In this document: positions 47,742 through 57,377 of the stretch, piece by piece
Layout: each line of letters begins with the position of its first letter
How positions within the stretch are numbered: position 1 is the first letter of the stretch
From: Actinomyces massiliensis 4401292
Lineage (GTDB): Bacteria > Actinomycetota > Actinomycetes > Actinomycetales > Actinomycetaceae
NCBI RefSeq assembly: GCF_000269805.1
Contig: NZ_JH711483.1
Coordinates: 289,261-353,260 of the forward strand
Direction of reading: 5' to 3'
Length of the DNA: 64,000 nucleotides
Notes under the pieces: model-generated
Told to the model about the DNA's origin: nothing
What the model saw: the letters and a program-made list of their open reading frames with translations, nothing else
The model's database searches: none
Translations under genes and position numbers: made by a program

Positions 47742-49670
47742 GTGACCTTCTCACGCCGGCCCGCTCGCGCGAGCTCCCCCGAAGCGCCCCGCAAGGATCC
47801 GGGGGGCGGGCCGACGCCGGTGAGCAGCCCCGGTCTGCGCCGACGCGACGGCTTCATGCCGTCGCTGTCGGCCATCCGGCGCAGTCTGGCGACCCGGATG
47901 GCGATGTTCGCCATGGTCGGCGGCATCGTTCTCATCGTCATCATTCTGGTGGTCGTCACGGCCCGGATCCGCGATGACATCTTCGCGGACCGTCGTGACG
48001 TCATCCTCACCGACGCCCGTCTGCGGGTGGCCACCGTTCAGGCGGCCTTCGACACCTCCGGGGCGACGACGGCCGATCAAGTGGCCGCCGTCGCCCAGGC
48101 GCAGATCTCCTCGGTGGGCCAGTCCTTCGCCGGGGCGGGCGGTGTCGGCGTCGTCCTGAAGCGGAGTGGCACCGAGACGACGGCCAATGTCATCAATGAT
48201 CTGACGACCGATTCCAAACTCGACCATCTGGTCACCGAGGATCTGACCACCGCCATCGCGGACAGCGCCAGCGAGCCCAGGCAGTACTGGAAGTCGATCA
48301 GTGTCGATTCCGGCAACGGGTCGAGTCCGGGACTCATCGTCGGGCAGAGGGTCTCGCTGCCGCTGGCGGGCGAGTACGACCTGTTCCTGATCTACACCCT
48401 GGCCCCGGAGCAGAACGTGATCGAGCTGGCCTCCCGGGCGGTGGTGATTGCGGGATCGGGGTTCCTGCTCATGCTCATCCTGGGGATCTGGGCACTGACC
48501 TGGCGGGTCCTGATTCCCATCCGGCGCACCTCCCTGGCCTCCCAGCGGTTGGCCGGCGGCCGCCTGAGCGAGCGCCTGCCGGTCCATGGAGAGGATGAGA
48601 TCGCCACGCTGTCGCGCTCCTTCAACGAGATGGCGGCCTCCCTGGAGGCCCAGATCGAGGCCTGGGAGAAACTGTCGAAGATCGAGAGGCTGTTCGTCTC
48701 CGACGTCTCCCACGAGCTGCGAACCCCCCTGGCCTCAATCCGCCTGGCCAGCGAGCAGATCTGGGAGGCCCGCGATGAGATCGAGGATCCTTTCGCGGCG
48801 CGCAGCCTCGAGATCCTCATGCGGGAGATCGATCGATTCGAATCCATGCTCACCGACCTGCTGGAGATCTCGCGCATCGACTCCGGGCGCGTGCAGCTGC
48901 GCGCCGAAGACGCCGATATCGCCGCACTGACGCTGGGCGTGCTGGACCTGGTCGCCGTGCACATCGAGGCCAAGGGCTCGCAGGTCGTGCTCGATACGCC
49001 GCCCGAACCGGTGATCGCCGAGGTCGACTCCACGCGCATCGAGCGGATTCTGCGCAATCTCATCGTCAATGCGATCGAGCACGCGGAGGGTTCTCGCATC
49101 GACGTCACCATCGCCAAGTCGGACGATGCGGTGGCTGTGCGGGTCCGCGATCACGGAATCGGCATGAGTCCCGATGTCGTCAAGCAGGTCTTCGACCGCT
49201 TCTACCGTGCCGATCCCTCTCGCAAGCGGACCCTGGGCGGGACGGGGCTCGGACTGTCGATCGCCCTGGAGGACGCCGCCCTGCACGGCGGCACGATCAT
49301 CGCCTGGGGCTGGCCCCAGGAAGGCGCTTCCTTCCTCCTGACCCTGCCTCGGCATCTGGGCCCGGATGCAGGGCCCGGTAGCTTCACCGAGCCCGGGCCC
49401 CTCGGCGTCGTCCCGGATGACGCCCCCGCCGTCGCCCGTGTGGCCCTGCGCCGTGAGCCGGAGCCGAAACCCGCCACAGCGCCGGCACCCGTCGTGGCTC
49501 CGGCACCGGCGTCCCGCCGCGCCGCCGATCGAGCGCAGGAGGACCCGGCACTGGTTGAATCCGAGCTGCCGATCATGCCTCCCGTGCCCACGACCCGTTC
49601 CAGCACCTACCCCAGGGCCCGTACCCCCGAGGACGTCGACAGGCGGGCGGATCCAGGTGAGCCGCGATGA
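47742..49670 (+). CDS. mtrB: Sensor histidine kinase MtrB
   Basis: A 642-residue membrane histidine kinase: first helix near 52-74 (AMFAMVGGIVLIVIILVVV), an extracytoplasmic sensor region to about 225, second helix near 227-248, HAMP domain, H-box SHELRTPL with His324, then N, G1 and G2 boxes (NLIVNAIEHAEG, DHGIGMS, GGTGLGLS). A long Pro/Ala-rich C-terminal tail follows. It phosphorylates MtrA; LpqB modulates it. GTG start 22 bases after mtrA; its stop overlaps the lpqB ATG by 4 bases. Confidence 0.95.
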   Translation: MTFSRRPARASSPEAPRKDPGGGPTPVSSPGLRRRDGFMPSLSAIRRSLATRMAMFAMVGGIVLIVIILVVVTARIRDDIFADRRDVILTDARLRVATVQAAFDTSGATTADQVAAVAQAQISSVGQSFAGAGGVGVVLKRSGTETTANVINDLTTDSKLDHLVTEDLTTAIADSASEPRQYWKSISVDSGNGSSPGLIVGQRVSLPLAGEYDLFLIYTLAPEQNVIELASRAVVIAGSGFLLMLILGIWALTWRVLIPIRRTSLASQRLAGGRLSERLPVHGEDEIATLSRSFNEMAASLEAQIEAWEKLSKIERLFVSDVSHELRTPLASIRLASEQIWEARDEIEDPFAARSLEILMREIDRFESMLTDLLEISRIDSGRVQLRAEDADIAALTLGVLDLVAVHIEAKGSQVVLDTPPEPVIAEVDSTRIERILRNLIVNAIEHAEGSRIDVTIAKSDDAVAVRVRDHGIGMSPDVVKQVFDRFYRADPSRKRTLGGTGLGLSIALEDAALHGGTIIAWGWPQEGASFLLTLPRHLGPDAGPGSFTEPGPLGVVPDDAPAVARVALRREPEPKPATAPAPVVAPAPASRRAADRAQEDPALVESELPIMPPVPTTRSSTYPRARTPEDVDRRADPGEPR

Positions 49671-51514
49671 GGCACGACGAGAATGCTCGGGACGGGCGGG
49701 CGGCAGCCCGCGACGGCGCCCTCATCCGTGACAGTGACAGGCTCGACGGGCACCGTGCCCCTCATCCCCCTCGCAACCGTCATGACGCCGTCGTGTCGCG
49801 ACGCGCTGTGCTAGCGCTCTCTGCGCTGACCGCCGGCGGTGGGGCGGCCGCGCTCACCGCCTGCGCCGACCTGCCGACCAGCGGCGAGGTCACGTCCTCC
49901 GATGCGGTCTCCTCCCGCAGCGGGCAGCTCGTGCAGACAGCCGCTCGTCCGCGCGATGGTGCCGGGCCGGAGGAGATCGTCTCCGGGTTCCTGAGGGCCT
50001 GCATCGCTGGGTTCTCCGACGACTTTGCCACCGCCCGCGTCTTCCTGCATCGGGTCGCCGCCGATGCCTGGGACCCCGCCGCGGTCGTCCGCGCCTACGC
50101 CGGGTCCACGGCGCCCGTGGTGGAGCGCGATGAGTCGGGGGCCGTCCGGGTCGCGGTGGAACTCGTCGGCTCCATCGACACGGCTGGGATCCTGACCTCC
50201 GGCTCATCCGCCGAGGCCGGCGGCACGAACGGCTACACGGCGTCCTATTCCCTGGCCACTGATGGTCTGGGCCAGTGGCGGATCGTCGATCTGCCCTCCG
50301 GGGTACTGCTTCCGGCAGGGAGCCTGTCAACCAACTTCGTAGCCACGAGCCTGTACTTCCTGACCCCTGACCGCACCCGTTTCGTGCCCGACCTGCGGTG
50401 GCTGCCACGACAGGATCTAGCCGCCTCCGCAGTCGCGGCGCTGCTGGACGGGCCGACGGATTGGCTCGCAGCGGGGGCCTCGTCGGCGCTGTCCGGAGGT
50501 GTCGAACTGGCGGCCGACGGCGTCACGCTCGAGGGCGAGACGGCCACTGTGACCCTCGGCGGGGCCGCGACGAGCCTGAGCGAGCAGGATCGCTCTCTTG
50601 CGGTGGCGCAGCTGGACGCCACGCTGACTCGCATCGAGGGCATCGCCTCGATCGTCGTCATGGCCGGACAGGAGCCGATGGGTGAACCCGCCCCGCTCCA
50701 GGAGCCGGACGCCGATGTCGGTGCGGTCGTCGGTTTGAACGGCGGCGCCGTTGTTCAGGGAACCAGCTCGACCCGCAAGACCCTGGCAACGGCCCAGGCG
50801 CTGGGCACCGCCCAGGCCCGCCACCCGGCACTCGGCCCTGATGGGGCCGTTTACGTCCTCAATGCGTCGAGCCTGCTGCGCCTGCGGGCGGGGGAGGGCG
50901 CTGCCAGCGTCATCGCCTCGGTCGGAGAGGCCGATGCGGGTGCGGGAGGCCTGCTGCCTCCGGTGGTGGACCGCTATGGCTGGGTGTGGACTGCTGCCGA
51001 TGGCGTGCTGACCTCCGTGGGCAGCCTGGGGCAGCGCGCGCAGCTGGGCGCGCGTTGGCTGGAGGGACGCGAGGTGACGGCGGTGGATCTGGCCGCCGAG
51101 TCAGCCAGGGTCGCATTGCGCCACCGGAGCAAGGGCGATGGCGGTGACGAGCGCGTGAGTGTGGCGGCCGTCGTGCGCGCTGAGGACGGCACGCCCAGTG
51201 GGCTCGGAGAGCCGCTGCCGCTGCCGCTGGCCTCGGACTCGGGGGTCACGGGGTTGGCATGGTGCGATCCCGTCAGCGTGGTGGTGCTGGCGCCCGGGGA
51301 GGCCGGTCAGGGGACCTTCGATGTCCGGTACGTGCAGGTCGGTGGGGTCAAGACGAGCGTCGCCGGTGCTCAGGGGGCGAAGGGGCTCGTCGCCGACCGC
51401 ATCAGTGGGGCGGCGCTGCTGGCGGACGATCAGGGGCAGGTCTGGCAGCGCAAGGGCGCCACCTGGAGGGTGCTGACCACGGAGATCTCCGACTTGTCCT
51501 ACCCCTTGCCCTGA
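49667..51514 (+). CDS. lpqB: Lipoprotein LpqB
   Basis: A 615-residue LpqB/GerMN-type lipoprotein that works with MtrAB. The lipobox LTAC is near residue 65, preceded by SRRAVLALSALTAGGGAAA, a twin-arginine-like signal. That signal starts about 42 residues after the ATG that overlaps the mtrB stop, and a GTG at 49793 lies exactly in front of it. GerMN domain (about 150-320, LPAGSLSTNFVATSLYFL) and a C-terminal beta-propeller region follow. The true start could be the GTG. A 22-bp repeat array and a terminator follow the gene. Confidence 0.92.
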   Translation: MRHDENARDGRAAARDGALIRDSDRLDGHRAPHPPRNRHDAVVSRRAVLALSALTAGGGAAALTACADLPTSGEVTSSDAVSSRSGQLVQTAARPRDGAGPEEIVSGFLRACIAGFSDDFATARVFLHRVAADAWDPAAVVRAYAGSTAPVVERDESGAVRVAVELVGSIDTAGILTSGSSAEAGGTNGYTASYSLATDGLGQWRIVDLPSGVLLPAGSLSTNFVATSLYFLTPDRTRFVPDLRWLPRQDLAASAVAALLDGPTDWLAAGASSALSGGVELAADGVTLEGETATVTLGGAATSLSEQDRSLAVAQLDATLTRIEGIASIVVMAGQEPMGEPAPLQEPDADVGAVVGLNGGAVVQGTSSTRKTLATAQALGTAQARHPALGPDGAVYVLNASSLLRLRAGEGAASVIASVGEADAGAGGLLPPVVDRYGWVWTAADGVLTSVGSLGQRAQLGARWLEGREVTAVDLAAESARVALRHRSKGDGGDERVSVAAVVRAEDGTPSGLGEPLPLPLASDSGVTGLAWCDPVSVVVLAPGEAGQGTFDVRYVQVGGVKTSVAGAQGAKGLVADRISGAALLADDQGQVWQRKGATWRVLTTEISDLSYPLP

Positions 51515-51525
51515 TTGCGCGCTCG

Positions 51526-51591
51526 TCGAGATCGGTCGATTTCCGGCTCGAGATCGGTCCGATTCCGCGTCGAGATCGGTCGAAGCCGCAT
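51526..51591. repeat. Three tandem 22-bp repeats, second copy of the 1840 family
   Basis: Units at 51526, 51548 and 51570, spaced exactly 22 bp, share the TCGAGATCGGTC core with the array at 1840-1927. The outer bases again alternate between CCGGC and CCGCG ends. It begins 11 bases after the lpqB stop and lies upstream of the palindromic terminator. Confidence 0.9.
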
Positions 51592-51629
51592 GGGAACCGC
51601 TTCGCGCGAATCCGTCCGCACAACAAGCA

Positions 51630-51657
51630 CCGGGGTCGGCTCGCGAGCCGACCCCGG
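51630..51657. terminator. Bidirectional terminator between lpqB and hpf
   Basis: A perfect 28-bp palindrome: CCGGGGTCGGCTCG followed directly by its reverse complement, between two convergent genes. The tail is TTG on the plus side, so it is GC-stem dominated as often seen in actinobacteria. Confidence 0.75.
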
Positions 51658-51687
51658 TTGTGTCATGAGCGCTGCTGCGGAGCGCGG

Positions 51688-52332
51688 TTACAGGACCTGG
51701 GCGTCCAGGCGGATGACTCCATATGTCCAGCCGTGACGGTGGTAGACGGCGCACGGCTGCTTGGACGACCTCTCGATGAAGAGGTAGAAGGGGTGACCGA
51801 CGAGCTCCATCTGGTAGAGCGCTTCATCGACCGTCATCGGTACGGCTTGGTGGAGCTTCTGACGAACGATGACGGGGGAGTCTCCCAACTGCGACTCGAC
51901 GGCGACGCCCGGCTCGGTCGGAGCCGTTGGGGAGTCCTCGATCGGCGCGTCCCCGGTGTCGGGGACGACGATGGTCTCCTCGACGGGATGGATCTCCTGA
52001 TCCTTGGCGACCTCGACCGTGTAGCGGCGGTGATCCTTCTTGCGGTCGCGTGCGCGGCGCAGACGCTCGGTCAACTTGCCCATGGCGATGTCGAAGGCGG
52101 CGAAGCGGTCGGAGGAACTGGCCTCGGCCCGGATGATCGGGCCTTTCGAGATGACGGTGATCTCGGCGCGCTCAGCAGTATCGGCCTGGCGCGGGTTGCG
52201 CTCGTGGGTGACCTCGACCTCGACGCGCTGGACGCGCGGGTCGAGCTGCTCGACCTTGGCGGCCTTCTCCTCGACGTAGTCCCGCAAACGCGAACTGATC
52301 TCAGCGTTGCGGCCGACGACGGTGATGTCCAT
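51688..52332 (-). CDS. hpf: Ribosome hibernation-promoting factor, long form
   Basis: A 214-residue long HPF that dimerises 70S ribosomes to 100S during stationary phase. The N-terminal ribosome-binding domain (about 1-105) begins MDITVVGRNAEISSRLRDYVEEK with the basic ERLRRARDRKKDHRR; a linker of about 45 residues leads to the C-terminal dimerisation domain (about 155-214, VIVRQKLHQAVPMTVDEALYQMELVGHPFYLF). GAAAGG precedes the ATG. The gene order lpqB-comF-hpf-secA is conserved in actinobacteria, but hpf and comF are inverted here. Confidence 0.95.
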   Translation of the reverse strand: MDITVVGRNAEISSRLRDYVEEKAAKVEQLDPRVQRVEVEVTHERNPRQADTAERAEITVISKGPIIRAEASSSDRFAAFDIAMGKLTERLRRARDRKKDHRRYTVEVAKDQEIHPVEETIVVPDTGDAPIEDSPTAPTEPGVAVESQLGDSPVIVRQKLHQAVPMTVDEALYQMELVGHPFYLFIERSSKQPCAVYHRHGWTYGVIRLDAQVL

Positions 52333-52524
52333 GGTGAACCTTTCTGGGTCCTGATGATCCTGCAGGGGGATCGGGCGTTGGAGAGCACCCGTCGCACCGT
52401 GCGGCGGGCTCTGGACGGTCGCTCACCACCTCCTGAGTGCCAACCCGCCGGCCGGGCGGGACGCCGCGCAGTCGCCTGCGCTGCGGCTCGTGCATCCTCG
52501 TGCTTCTGTGCACGGTGATACATA

Positions 52525-52546
52525 AATTACACCATAATTACACCAT
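52525..52546 (-). promoter_or_regulatory. AT-rich 11-bp tandem duplication upstream of hpf
   Basis: AATTACACCAT is repeated twice without a gap, 3 bases after the comF stop in the direction of transcription. On the minus strand it reads ATGGTGTAATT twice and contains TGTAAT -10-like hexamers. The 216-bp gap is otherwise GC-rich. It may hold the hpf promoter or a paired regulator site. Confidence 0.45.
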
Positions 52547-52548
52547 AC

Positions 52549-53457
52549 TTACGCCGTTCGGCGCGGGACGGATGCCGCCGATCCGCACTGATCGCCCGAC
52601 GCTGAAACCGGGCCGCCCGGCACGACCGGGTGCTGCTTCCGGGCGGGCGATGGCGCAGCGGCCACGGCGAGCGCACCGATGACTCGTGCGCCCGCGTCGT
52701 GCAGGGCGCGGGCGCAGCCTCCCAGGGTCGCGCCGGTGGTGACGACGTCGTCGACCAGGAGGACCGCAAGGCCCGTGACCGGTGCCAGGACTCGTGGCGG
52801 ACGTGTGCGGTTGGCCCGTCGCTGACGCGCGGTGCGTCCGGTCTGGTGCGCGCCGCCGGCGAACCGGGGCCGGCGCAGCAGGTCCGCGCTGAGGACCTCC
52901 AGAGAGCGGTCCGAATCGCGGGCCTCCTCCCGGGCTTCCGACCACCCGACCGCCGCGCCCCGGGCAACGGCGTCGGCGAATGCGGCGGCCACCAGCCGGC
53001 CGCGGATGCGGCGGGCCCATCCCGAGGGGGCCGGGACGACGAGCAGGGGCCCGGAGCCGATGGCGGCGCGCGTCTTGTCGCTCGAGGAGCGCGCCCACAG
53101 GCGACCGGCGCGGATGCCGAGCTCCTCCATGGAGGCCGCAAGGTCTTCGCGGGCGCCGTTCTTCCATCCCAGCACCATGCGCCGCACCGGCCCGGCATAG
53201 GCGGCCATGGCCATGACGTCCAGGGCGCCGGCGGCATCGGCGTGCTCGACGACCGTGGGCTCCCCGGCGAGCAGGTCCCGGCAGTCCGAGCACAGCGCGA
53301 CATCCCAGCGCCCGCAGCCGGCGCAGGACACCGGCAGCATGAGTCGGACCGCTTCACTCAGGCGGCGCGTCCCGCCGGATGCGGTCGGTATCAGAGGCGC
53401 CAGGACTGCGGGGGCCGTACGAGGCGCGCCGCCGGAGGGCGGTGGTGGAGGATGCAT
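52549..53457 (-). CDS. comF: ComF family phosphoribosyltransferase-like protein
   Basis: A 302-residue protein with an N-terminal zinc-like CAGC...CSDC cluster (CAGCGRWDVALCSDCRDLL), KNGAREDLA, and the PRPP-loop LLVDDVVTTGAT (about residues 231-242). Its relatives are ComF/GntX proteins linked to DNA uptake and nucleotide salvage; the enzymatic activity is not established. ATG 53457 was chosen; the longer frame upstream encodes low-complexity residues. The gene is divergent from secA. Confidence 0.9.
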   Translation of the reverse strand: MHPPPPPSGGAPRTAPAVLAPLIPTASGGTRRLSEAVRLMLPVSCAGCGRWDVALCSDCRDLLAGEPTVVEHADAAGALDVMAMAAYAGPVRRMVLGWKNGAREDLAASMEELGIRAGRLWARSSSDKTRAAIGSGPLLVVPAPSGWARRIRGRLVAAAFADAVARGAAVGWSEAREEARDSDRSLEVLSADLLRRPRFAGGAHQTGRTARQRRANRTRPPRVLAPVTGLAVLLVDDVVTTGATLGGCARALHDAGARVIGALAVAAAPSPARKQHPVVPGGPVSASGDQCGSAASVPRRTA

Positions 53458-53629
53458 GACTCCACAGTCCCACGAGCGCGAGTCCGGGCCGGGCGCCTGT
53501 CCACACTTCCCCGACCGGGGATGCCGGGAACGGACCCTGTGCACATGGCTCTTCAGTGCTCTCGCAGCCGTCTGTAATGAGATGAGACAGATCATGCAGT
53601 GGCGCGGTGGCTGCTCGCGGGCCGTCCAC

Positions 53630-53635
53630 TACGAT
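53630..53635 (+). promoter_or_regulatory. Candidate -10 (TACGAT) upstream of secA
   Basis: TACGAT lies 105 bases before the secA GTG in the comF/secA divergent region, without a convincing -35 hexamer. A TGTAAT occurs farther upstream (about 53573-53578) and is an alternative. Confidence 0.3.
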
Positions 53636-53739
53636 GGGCCGTGTCTGCGCCCGGCAGGACCGGGCGATGGGGAAGCGGAGGACGCGGATGACGCCGCCGT
53701 GGGCTGTGCACCCCCACCACCAACAAGGGAGAAACCAGC

Positions 53740-56658
53740 GTGTCGATTGTCGACCGGATCCTTCGCATCGGTGAGGGCCGCACCCTCAAGAAGCTTGACG
53801 CCATCGCCACTCAGGTCGAGGCGCTCGCGGAGACCTATGCGGACTTCACCGACGAGGACCTCAAAGAGGTCACCACGGACCTCAAGGAGCGCTACATCGA
53901 TGGGGAATCCCTCGATGGGCTGCTGCCGGAGGCATTCGCCGCAGTGTGCGAGGCGGCCGACCGGGTGCTGGGCATGCGGCCCTTCCACGTCCAGATCATG
54001 GGCGGTGCCGCACTCCACCTGGGCAATATCGCCGAGATGAAGACCGGTGAGGGCAAGACGCTCGTGGCGACCATGCCCTCCTTCCTGCGGGCGCTGACGG
54101 GCAAGGGCGTCCACGTGGTAACCGTCAACGACTACCTCGCCGAGTACCAGTCCGACCTCATGGGGCGCGTCCACCGCTTCCTGGGGCTGACCACCGGTTG
54201 CATTCTGACCGGTCAGACTCCCGCAGAGCGTCGTAAGCAGTACGCCTGCGACATCACCTACGGCACGAACAATGAGTTCGGTTTTGACTACCTGCGCGAC
54301 AATATGGCTCAGCGCCCCGAGGATCTGGTCCAGCGGGGCCACGCCTTCGTCATCGTCGACGAGGTCGACTCCATTCTCATCGACGAGGCACGCACTCCGC
54401 TGATCATCTCCGGGCCCGCCACCGGGGACGTCAACAAGTGGTACAAGGAGTTCGCCAAGATGGCGGAGCGCCTGCGCGCGGGCAAGGACTACGAGGTCGA
54501 TGAGAAGAAGCGCACGGTCGGCGTCCTGTCGCCCGGCATTGAGCGTGTTGAGGACTACCTGGGCATCGACAACCTGTACGAGTCCGAGAACACGCCGCTG
54601 ATCGGATTCCTCAACAACGCGATCAAGGCCAAAGAGCTCTTCCAGCTCGACAAGGACTACATCGTGCGCGATGGCGAGGTGCTCATCGTCGATGAGCACA
54701 CCGGTCGTGTCCTGCCGGGCCGCCGCTACAACGAGGGCATGCACCAGGCCATCGAGGCCAAGGAGCACGTGGAGATCAAGGCCGAGAACCAGACTCTGGC
54801 GACGATCACCCTTCAGAACTACTTCCGCCTCTACCCCGAGGGCTCGCGCTCGGGCATGACCGGCACCGCCGAGACCGAGGCTGCCGAGTTCGCCGGCACC
54901 TACAAGATCGGTGTCGTCCCCATCCCCACCAACAAGCCCATGATCCGCAAGGACCAGCCCGACCTGGTCTACACCAATGTCGCCGCCAAGCTGACCGCCG
55001 TGGTCGATGACATCTCCGAGCGCCACGAGGCGGGGCAGCCGGTCCTCGTGGGCACGACCAGCGTGGAGAAGTCCGAGCAGCTCTCCGCCCTGCTGAGCGA
55101 GCGGAAGATCCCCCACCAGGTCCTCAACGCCAAGCAGCACGCGCGCGAGGCCGCCGTCGTCGCCATGGCGGGGCGCAAGGGCGCCGTCACCGTGGCCACC
55201 AACATGGCCGGCCGCGGTACGGACATCATGCTCGGCGGCAATGCCGAGCACATCGCCGTCTCCGGGCTCAAGGAGGCGGGCCTGGATCCCGAGGAGAACG
55301 CCGAGGAGTACGACAAGGCCTGGCCCGCTGCGCTCAAAGCGGCTCAGGACGCCTGCAAGGCGGAGCACGACGAGGTCGTTGAGCTCGGCGGCCTGTACGT
55401 GCTGGGCACCGAGCGCCACGAGTCCCGCCGTATCGACAACCAGCTGCGCGGGCGCTCCGGCCGTCAGGGGGACCCGGGCGAGTCCCGCTTCTACCTGTCG
55501 ATGGAGGACGACCTCATGCGCATGTTCGCCTCCAACGCCGCCCAGCGCATCATGGCCTCGGACGTCCACGACAACAACGTGCCTCTGGAGTCCAAGGTGG
55601 TCACGCGCGCCATCGCCTCGGCCCAGCGCCAGATCGAGTCGCGCAACTATGAGATCCGCAAGAACGTCCTGAAGTACGACGACGTCATGACCGAGCAGCG
55701 CGAGAAGGTGTACGACGAGCGTCATCGCGTGCTGAAGGGCGAGGATCTGGAGCCGCAGGTCGAGGCCTTCCGCTCCCAGGCCGTCGGGGCGATCATCGCC
55801 GGTCGTACCGCAGAGGGACGCTCCGACGAATGGGATCTTGACGCCCTGTGGAACGATCTCGGTCACCTCTACCCGGTGGGGCTCACCCGGGATGAGCTCG
55901 TCGATGCGGTGGGCGGCCTCGACCGCCTGACCTCCGAACGGCTGTCGGTCGAACTCTCGGAGGACGTCGCCGTGGCCTATGAGGACGCCGAGAGGCGTAT
56001 GAATGACAACCCGTTGGCCCGCACGCAGCTCGGTGACGAGCCCATGCGGACCCTGGAGCGCCGTGTCCTGCTGGCCGTGGTCGACAAGCGCTGGCGCGAG
56101 CACCTTTATGAGATGGACTACCTCAAGGAGGGCATCGGCCTGCGCGCCATGGCGCAGCGCGATCCATTGGTGGAGTACGCCAACGAGGGCGCCCACATGT
56201 TCAAGGCGATGATGGAGGGCATCCGCGAGGAGACCATCGAGCAGATCTTCGCCAACGTCGGTCGCTTCGACGCCGCCGCGGCGCGCGCCGCCGAGGACGG
56301 CACGGCCGAGGCCGCTGCGACTGTCGCCGCTGCGGACGGCACCGCTGCGGCCCGTCTCAAGGTCGGAGCGGTCGGCTCCGGCTCCGCGGGTGGCGGCGTC
56401 CTGGGGTCCACCGGCCAGGAGTCCATGAGCCGGCGGGTGACCTACTCGGCCCCCTCGGAGGACGGCACCGCCACATCGACGACGTCGGGCTCCGCCTGGA
56501 GTGCGGCGGGCAGCGCGGGAGCCTCGGACTCATCGAGTTCATCGAGCTCGTCGAGCTCACGGGTGGCGGCGGGACGCGCTAGGGCCTCTGCGGATGGGGC
56601 CTCGCGCTCCGCCAACCGGGCTCAGCGGCGCGCCGCCAAGAAGAAGCGGAGGCACTGA
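53740..56658 (+). CDS. secA: Preprotein translocase ATPase SecA
   Basis: A 972-residue SecA motor that drives export through SecYEG. Walker A MKTGEGKT is at 100-107 and Walker B VDEVDS at 206-211; NMAGRGTDI and [10 protein letters not shown] lie in nucleotide-binding domain 2. The C-terminus is a low-complexity Ala/Gly/Ser tail with a serine run, ending in basic KKKRRH; no SEC-C zinc motif (CxCxSGxxxxxCC/H) is visible. Start GTG 53740 with a GGGAG site upstream. Confidence 0.97.
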   Translation: MSIVDRILRIGEGRTLKKLDAIATQVEALAETYADFTDEDLKEVTTDLKERYIDGESLDGLLPEAFAAVCEAADRVLGMRPFHVQIMGGAALHLGNIAEMKTGEGKTLVATMPSFLRALTGKGVHVVTVNDYLAEYQSDLMGRVHRFLGLTTGCILTGQTPAERRKQYACDITYGTNNEFGFDYLRDNMAQRPEDLVQRGHAFVIVDEVDSILIDEARTPLIISGPATGDVNKWYKEFAKMAERLRAGKDYEVDEKKRTVGVLSPGIERVEDYLGIDNLYESENTPLIGFLNNAIKAKELFQLDKDYIVRDGEVLIVDEHTGRVLPGRRYNEGMHQAIEAKEHVEIKAENQTLATITLQNYFRLYPEGSRSGMTGTAETEAAEFAGTYKIGVVPIPTNKPMIRKDQPDLVYTNVAAKLTAVVDDISERHEAGQPVLVGTTSVEKSEQLSALLSERKIPHQVLNAKQHAREAAVVAMAGRKGAVTVATNMAGRGTDIMLGGNAEHIAVSGLKEAGLDPEENAEEYDKAWPAALKAAQDACKAEHDEVVELGGLYVLGTERHESRRIDNQLRGRSGRQGDPGESRFYLSMEDDLMRMFASNAAQRIMASDVHDNNVPLESKVVTRAIASAQRQIESRNYEIRKNVLKYDDVMTEQREKVYDERHRVLKGEDLEPQVEAFRSQAVGAIIAGRTAEGRSDEWDLDALWNDLGHLYPVGLTRDELVDAVGGLDRLTSERLSVELSEDVAVAYEDAERRMNDNPLARTQLGDEPMRTLERRVLLAVVDKRWREHLYEMDYLKEGIGLRAMAQRDPLVEYANEGAHMFKAMMEGIREETIEQIFANVGRFDAAAARAAEDGTAEAAATVAAADGTAAARLKVGAVGSGSAGGGVLGSTGQESMSRRVTYSAPSEDGTATSTTSGSAWSAAGSAGASDSSSSSSSSSSRVAAGRARASADGASRSANRAQRRAAKKKRRH

Positions 56659-56696
56659 CCGCAGACCGGTGCGGCCGCGCAGATCCGGTGCCGGGC

Positions 56697-57377
56697 TCAG
56701 CCGATTTCGAGTGTCGACATGACCCACCGGCCACGATGAAGAACCAGAAGGGCCGCCGCGGCCCGAACCCGTGAGCCGTCATCGAGCAGGACGGCGGCCT
56801 CGCAGTTGCCCGACAGAGTGATCTGGGCGTGGACGCAGCGCGCCCTGGGGCGGGCGCGGCCGGGCTCGGTTCCCAGGAGGCGCATGGCCAGGCCCGCGCG
56901 GCGAGCCAGTGCTTCGAACATGTCGGGAGTGGTCCACCTCGCCAGGTGGTCCACGGGCCGGTGGCCGCTGAGAACCTCTGCGGCCGCCGTGACGATGGAG
57001 GCGGCATGGCGCCGCGGATCCGGGAGCTGTTCTTGCCCCGCTGTCGGCCGCTCGGTTGCCTTGGGCGCGGCTCGAGTGCTTTTCCGCTTGCTCTGCTTCC
57101 GGCGTCTGGTCGGGGCCTGGAAGTGCAGGCGGTCCCACTGCGCGTGTTCGGCGTCCGACTTGGGCGCGCGGGTGACGGTCCTGCCCGCCGGGGTGCGGGC
57201 GGCGGCCCTGGGCGTGCGCGGCCGTGGCCCGGACGGTTCCGGACGGCTCGGCGCGGGGCGCGTGGGGTGCGCGGGAGCGGAGCCCTTCCTGACTGGGCGC
57301 GGGAGCGGCCTGGTCGGGGCCGGTGTCGCAGTGGCGGCTGATGTGATGAGTGGCGTGACGGCTGGTGCGGCGGTCAT
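56697..57377 (-). CDS. Rv3235-like family protein
   Basis: A 226-residue protein with a Pro/Arg/Ala-rich disordered N-terminus (about 1-125) and a conserved C-terminal domain (RRHAASIVTAAAEVLSGHRPVDHLARWTTPDMFEAL, then ALLVLHRGRWVMSTLEIG). The domain is an actinobacterial family (Rv3235 type) typically near secA; function unknown. Its ATG overlaps the stop of the LysM protein gene by 4 bases. Confidence 0.85.
   Translation of the reverse strand: MTAAPAVTPLITSAATATPAPTRPLPRPVRKGSAPAHPTRPAPSRPEPSGPRPRTPRAAARTPAGRTVTRAPKSDAEHAQWDRLHFQAPTRRRKQSKRKSTRAAPKATERPTAGQEQLPDPRRHAASIVTAAAEVLSGHRPVDHLARWTTPDMFEALARRAGLAMRLLGTEPGRARPRARCVHAQITLSGNCEAAVLLDDGSRVRAAAALLVLHRGRWVMSTLEIG

Noticed and set aside
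51526-51591. Small protein encoded across the 22-bp repeats
   Set aside because: The period is not a multiple of three, so the reading frame shifts at every unit; no ribosome site or conserved start is present.
53629-56196. 855-residue open frame antisense to secA
   Set aside because: It lies wholly opposite a clear SecA gene and shows no recognisable motif; GC-rich third positions create long antisense frames.
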